Assembly (NCBI GenBank): GCA_937912175.1
Contig: CALDOU010000087.1
Span: forward strand, 1 to 7,971
DNA: 7,971 nucleotides
Source of the DNA: an uncultured Clostridia bacterium
GTDB taxonomy: Bacteria; Bacillota; Clostridia; Oscillospirales; Acutalibacteraceae
Direction of reading: 5' to 3'
Below, piece after piece: positions 6,434 through 7,971 of this stretch. The stretch's first letter is position 1. Each line of letters begins with the position of its first letter. The translations under genes and the position numbers were made by a program. The notes under the pieces were generated by a model that saw nothing but the letters and a program-made list of their open reading frames with translations, ran no database searches and had not been told where the DNA came from.

Positions 6434-7861
6434 ATGGACGACGATTTCAAAGACGAATTAAATGAAGAACAAGACGTTGAATATACTTATCCCAAAAAAG
6501 CAGGAATTCCTATTCATTTTTCCGAAAGTTCGGAATCTTATGATGATACTACCAATACAAATGTTGAAAACGGTTTTTCCGACGAAAATCAGAATAAAGA
6601 TGATTTTGAAAAAATGGAATACACTGCCACATATATTGATTTTGAAAACGGCGAAGACAGTGATTCCGAGGTTGCAGTTAAAAATTCCCGCTCTAAAAAA
6701 TTACTGATTGTTGCAATAGCATTTCTTTCATTTTTGGTAGTGTTGTTGGTTTCTTATATTATTTATATGGTAAGAAGCTCAAGGCCCGTTTCAAACACTA
6801 CATCTCAAAATACTTCTATTACCGCCGATCATACTTCGGGTGATTCGGAAATAAAGTTTGAGTCAAAGCCTGAGGATGACCGTGAATTTTCCGCAGAAAC
6901 AATATATGATAAGGTTTCTCCATCGGTTGTCGGAGTAGTAGTTTATGATAGCAAAGCAGATATAATATCCGACCCTGTAAGTGAAGGTTCGGGAATAATA
7001 ATAAGTGAAAAAGGTTATATTGTTACGAATTCTCATGTTGTCGGAAATTCAAAACAAAATAACATAAAGATAGTTTTAAATACTAACGAAGAGTTTCCCG
7101 GAAAAGTAGTGGGATATGACAGCAAAACGGATATAGCAGTAATCAAAGTGGATAAAACGGGATTGAAAGCCGCAACATTCGGAAATTCCGATGAAGTAAA
7201 AGTAGGTGCTTCGGCTCTTGCTTTGGGTAATCCGTTAGGGCTTAACTTTGCAAGTTCGCTTACAAGAGGAATTGTTTCAGCGGTAAACAGATGTTCAAAC
7301 GGAGTTTCAAACAGTTTGGTAAAATATATACAAACCGACGCAGCTATAAACCCGGGCAATTCCGGCGGACCCCTTATAAATATGTATGGGCAGGTTATCG
7401 GAATAAACTCTTCCAAAATAGTAGTTTCTCATTGTGAGGGTATGGGATTTGCAATTCCGAGCAATACTGTTAAGAAGGTTGTAGATGATATAATTGATAA
7501 AGGTTATGTTTCCGGAAGGGTACGGTTGGGCTTATCCGGCAAAATGGTAAGTAATTATCAATCACAAGTTTACGGAGTCCCCGTGGGAATTATAATCTCT
7601 GAAATAAGTAGCGACAGTAATCTTTCCTCTTGCGGTATTAAGACCGGAGACATAATTACAAAGATAAATGATGTAAATGTAACAAGCTTGGATGCTTTTT
7701 ATGGTGAACTTTATAATCATAAACCCGGAGAAAGTGTAAAACTTTCAATATATAGAAAAACATCAAATCAATTTACGTCGTCATCTTTTGATGCATCCGT
7801 AAAGCTTTTGGAAGATAAAGGTGAAACGCAAGAGGCCGAACGCTCTTCCTCATTAAGATAG
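6434..7861 (+). CDS. htrA: HtrA/DegP-like membrane-anchored serine protease with PDZ domain
   Basis: Surface protease and chaperone of the S1C (trypsin-fold) family that handles misfolded exported proteins outside the membrane. The 475 residues are: an acidic, Asp/Glu/Asn/Ser-rich cytoplasmic tail (1-85), basic SRSKK stop, one membrane helix (about 90-113), a Ser/Thr-rich linker (about 115-150), the protease domain (about 155-360) and one PDZ domain (about 365-460). The catalytic triad is His201 (TNSHVV), Asp233 (KTDIAVIKV) and Ser310 (AINPGNSGGPL), all intact, so an active enzyme is expected. Three cysteines (287, 334, 400) lie on the extracytoplasmic side. The long acidic N-tail is typical of Gram-positive HtrA. 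A weak site GTGGGTG (6418-6424) precedes the ATG by 9 bases. The gene follows ftsH by 39 bases and ends the unit before a strong terminator, so two membrane quality-control proteases appear to be co-transcribed. Confidence 0.94.
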   Translation: MDDDFKDELNEEQDVEYTYPKKAGIPIHFSESSESYDDTTNTNVENGFSDENQNKDDFEKMEYTATYIDFENGEDSDSEVAVKNSRSKKLLIVAIAFLSFLVVLLVSYIIYMVRSSRPVSNTTSQNTSITADHTSGDSEIKFESKPEDDREFSAETIYDKVSPSVVGVVVYDSKADIISDPVSEGSGIIISEKGYIVTNSHVVGNSKQNNIKIVLNTNEEFPGKVVGYDSKTDIAVIKVDKTGLKAATFGNSDEVKVGASALALGNPLGLNFASSLTRGIVSAVNRCSNGVSNSLVKYIQTDAAINPGNSGGPLINMYGQVIGINSSKIVVSHCEGMGFAIPSNTVKKVVDDIIDKGYVSGRVRLGLSGKMVSNYQSQVYGVPVGIIISEISSDSNLSSCGIKTGDIITKINDVNVTSLDAFYGELYNHKPGESVKLSIYRKTSNQFTSSSFDASVKLLEDKGETQEAERSSSLR

Positions 7862-7865
7862 GCTT

Positions 7866-7906
7866 AAAAAACTCTTTACATTTAAAACGAACGTAAGGAG
7901 TTTTTT
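7866..7906 (+). terminator. Rho-independent terminator of the six-gene unit
   Basis: AAAAAACTCTTTAC (7866-7879) pairs with GTAAGGAGTTTTTT (7893-7906) over a 13-base loop, 14 pairs with one G-T wobble, ending in six T. It begins four bases after the htrA stop. The A-tract on the left arm means the hairpin could also stop leftward transcripts. Confidence 0.85.
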
Positions 7907-7934
7907 GTCTGTAAAATAATGTTGGGGCTTTGGG

Positions 7935-7963
7935 TTTTTAAAATAATGAGTTTATACTATAAT
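7935..7963 (+). promoter_or_regulatory. Candidate promoter for a gene beyond the right edge
   Basis: A perfect -10 TATAAT (7958-7963) lies after the terminator, with only a weak TTTTTA 17 bases upstream as -35. Its position just past a terminator fits a new rightward unit starting outside the window, but no coding sequence is visible here to confirm it. Confidence 0.4.
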
Positions 7964-7971
7964 AGGTTAGT

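Noticed and set aside
7033..7416. Minus-strand open frame of 127 codons opposite htrA
   Set aside because: It mirrors the conserved protease core of htrA, a common side effect of its codon use, and has no supporting signal.

Overview
The window is an ordinary-looking chromosomal segment from a low-G+C bacterium, most likely a clostridial Firmicute. The clues are the A/T-rich third positions, A/G-rich Shine-Dalgarno sites, a thymidine kinase of the MGSSKTANAL type, a TilS with the AHTLSDNCET variant of the PP-loop region, and an HtrA with a long acidic cytoplasmic N-terminus and one membrane anchor. The genus cannot be fixed from this sequence alone.

Layout. Bases 1-334 hold the 5' part of a minus-strand gene for a small exported protein that runs off the left edge; it is not recognised, but has a papain-like Q-x4-CW motif. 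Bases 335-533 are a divergent control region: a good SigA-type promoter for the rightward genes, a candidate promoter for the leftward gene, and a 14-bp inverted repeat with a T tract between them. From 534 to 7861 six genes run rightward with very small gaps or overlaps: tdk (thymidine kinase), dnaB (replicative helicase), tilS (tRNA-Ile lysidine synthetase), hpt (hypoxanthine phosphoribosyltransferase), ftsH (membrane AAA+ protease) and htrA (membrane-anchored serine protease with PDZ). A strong hairpin terminator with T tract follows at 7866-7906, and a weaker promoter candidate for a further rightward gene lies at the right edge.

The six genes look like one transcription unit. dnaB/tilS overlap by 11 bases and tilS/hpt by one base, so translation is probably coupled there. 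The other gaps are 38-45 bases and hold no convincing terminator. The unit combines nucleotide salvage (tdk, hpt), replication fork unwinding (dnaB), an essential tRNA modification (tilS) and membrane protein quality control (ftsH, htrA). tilS-hpt-ftsH is a widely conserved gene order; tdk and dnaB in front and htrA behind are less usual partners.

I found no mobile element, CRISPR array, phage gene, tRNA or rRNA, and no clear new system. The least explained parts are the truncated exported protein at the left edge and the repeated TGRTATCA dyad in the divergent control region.
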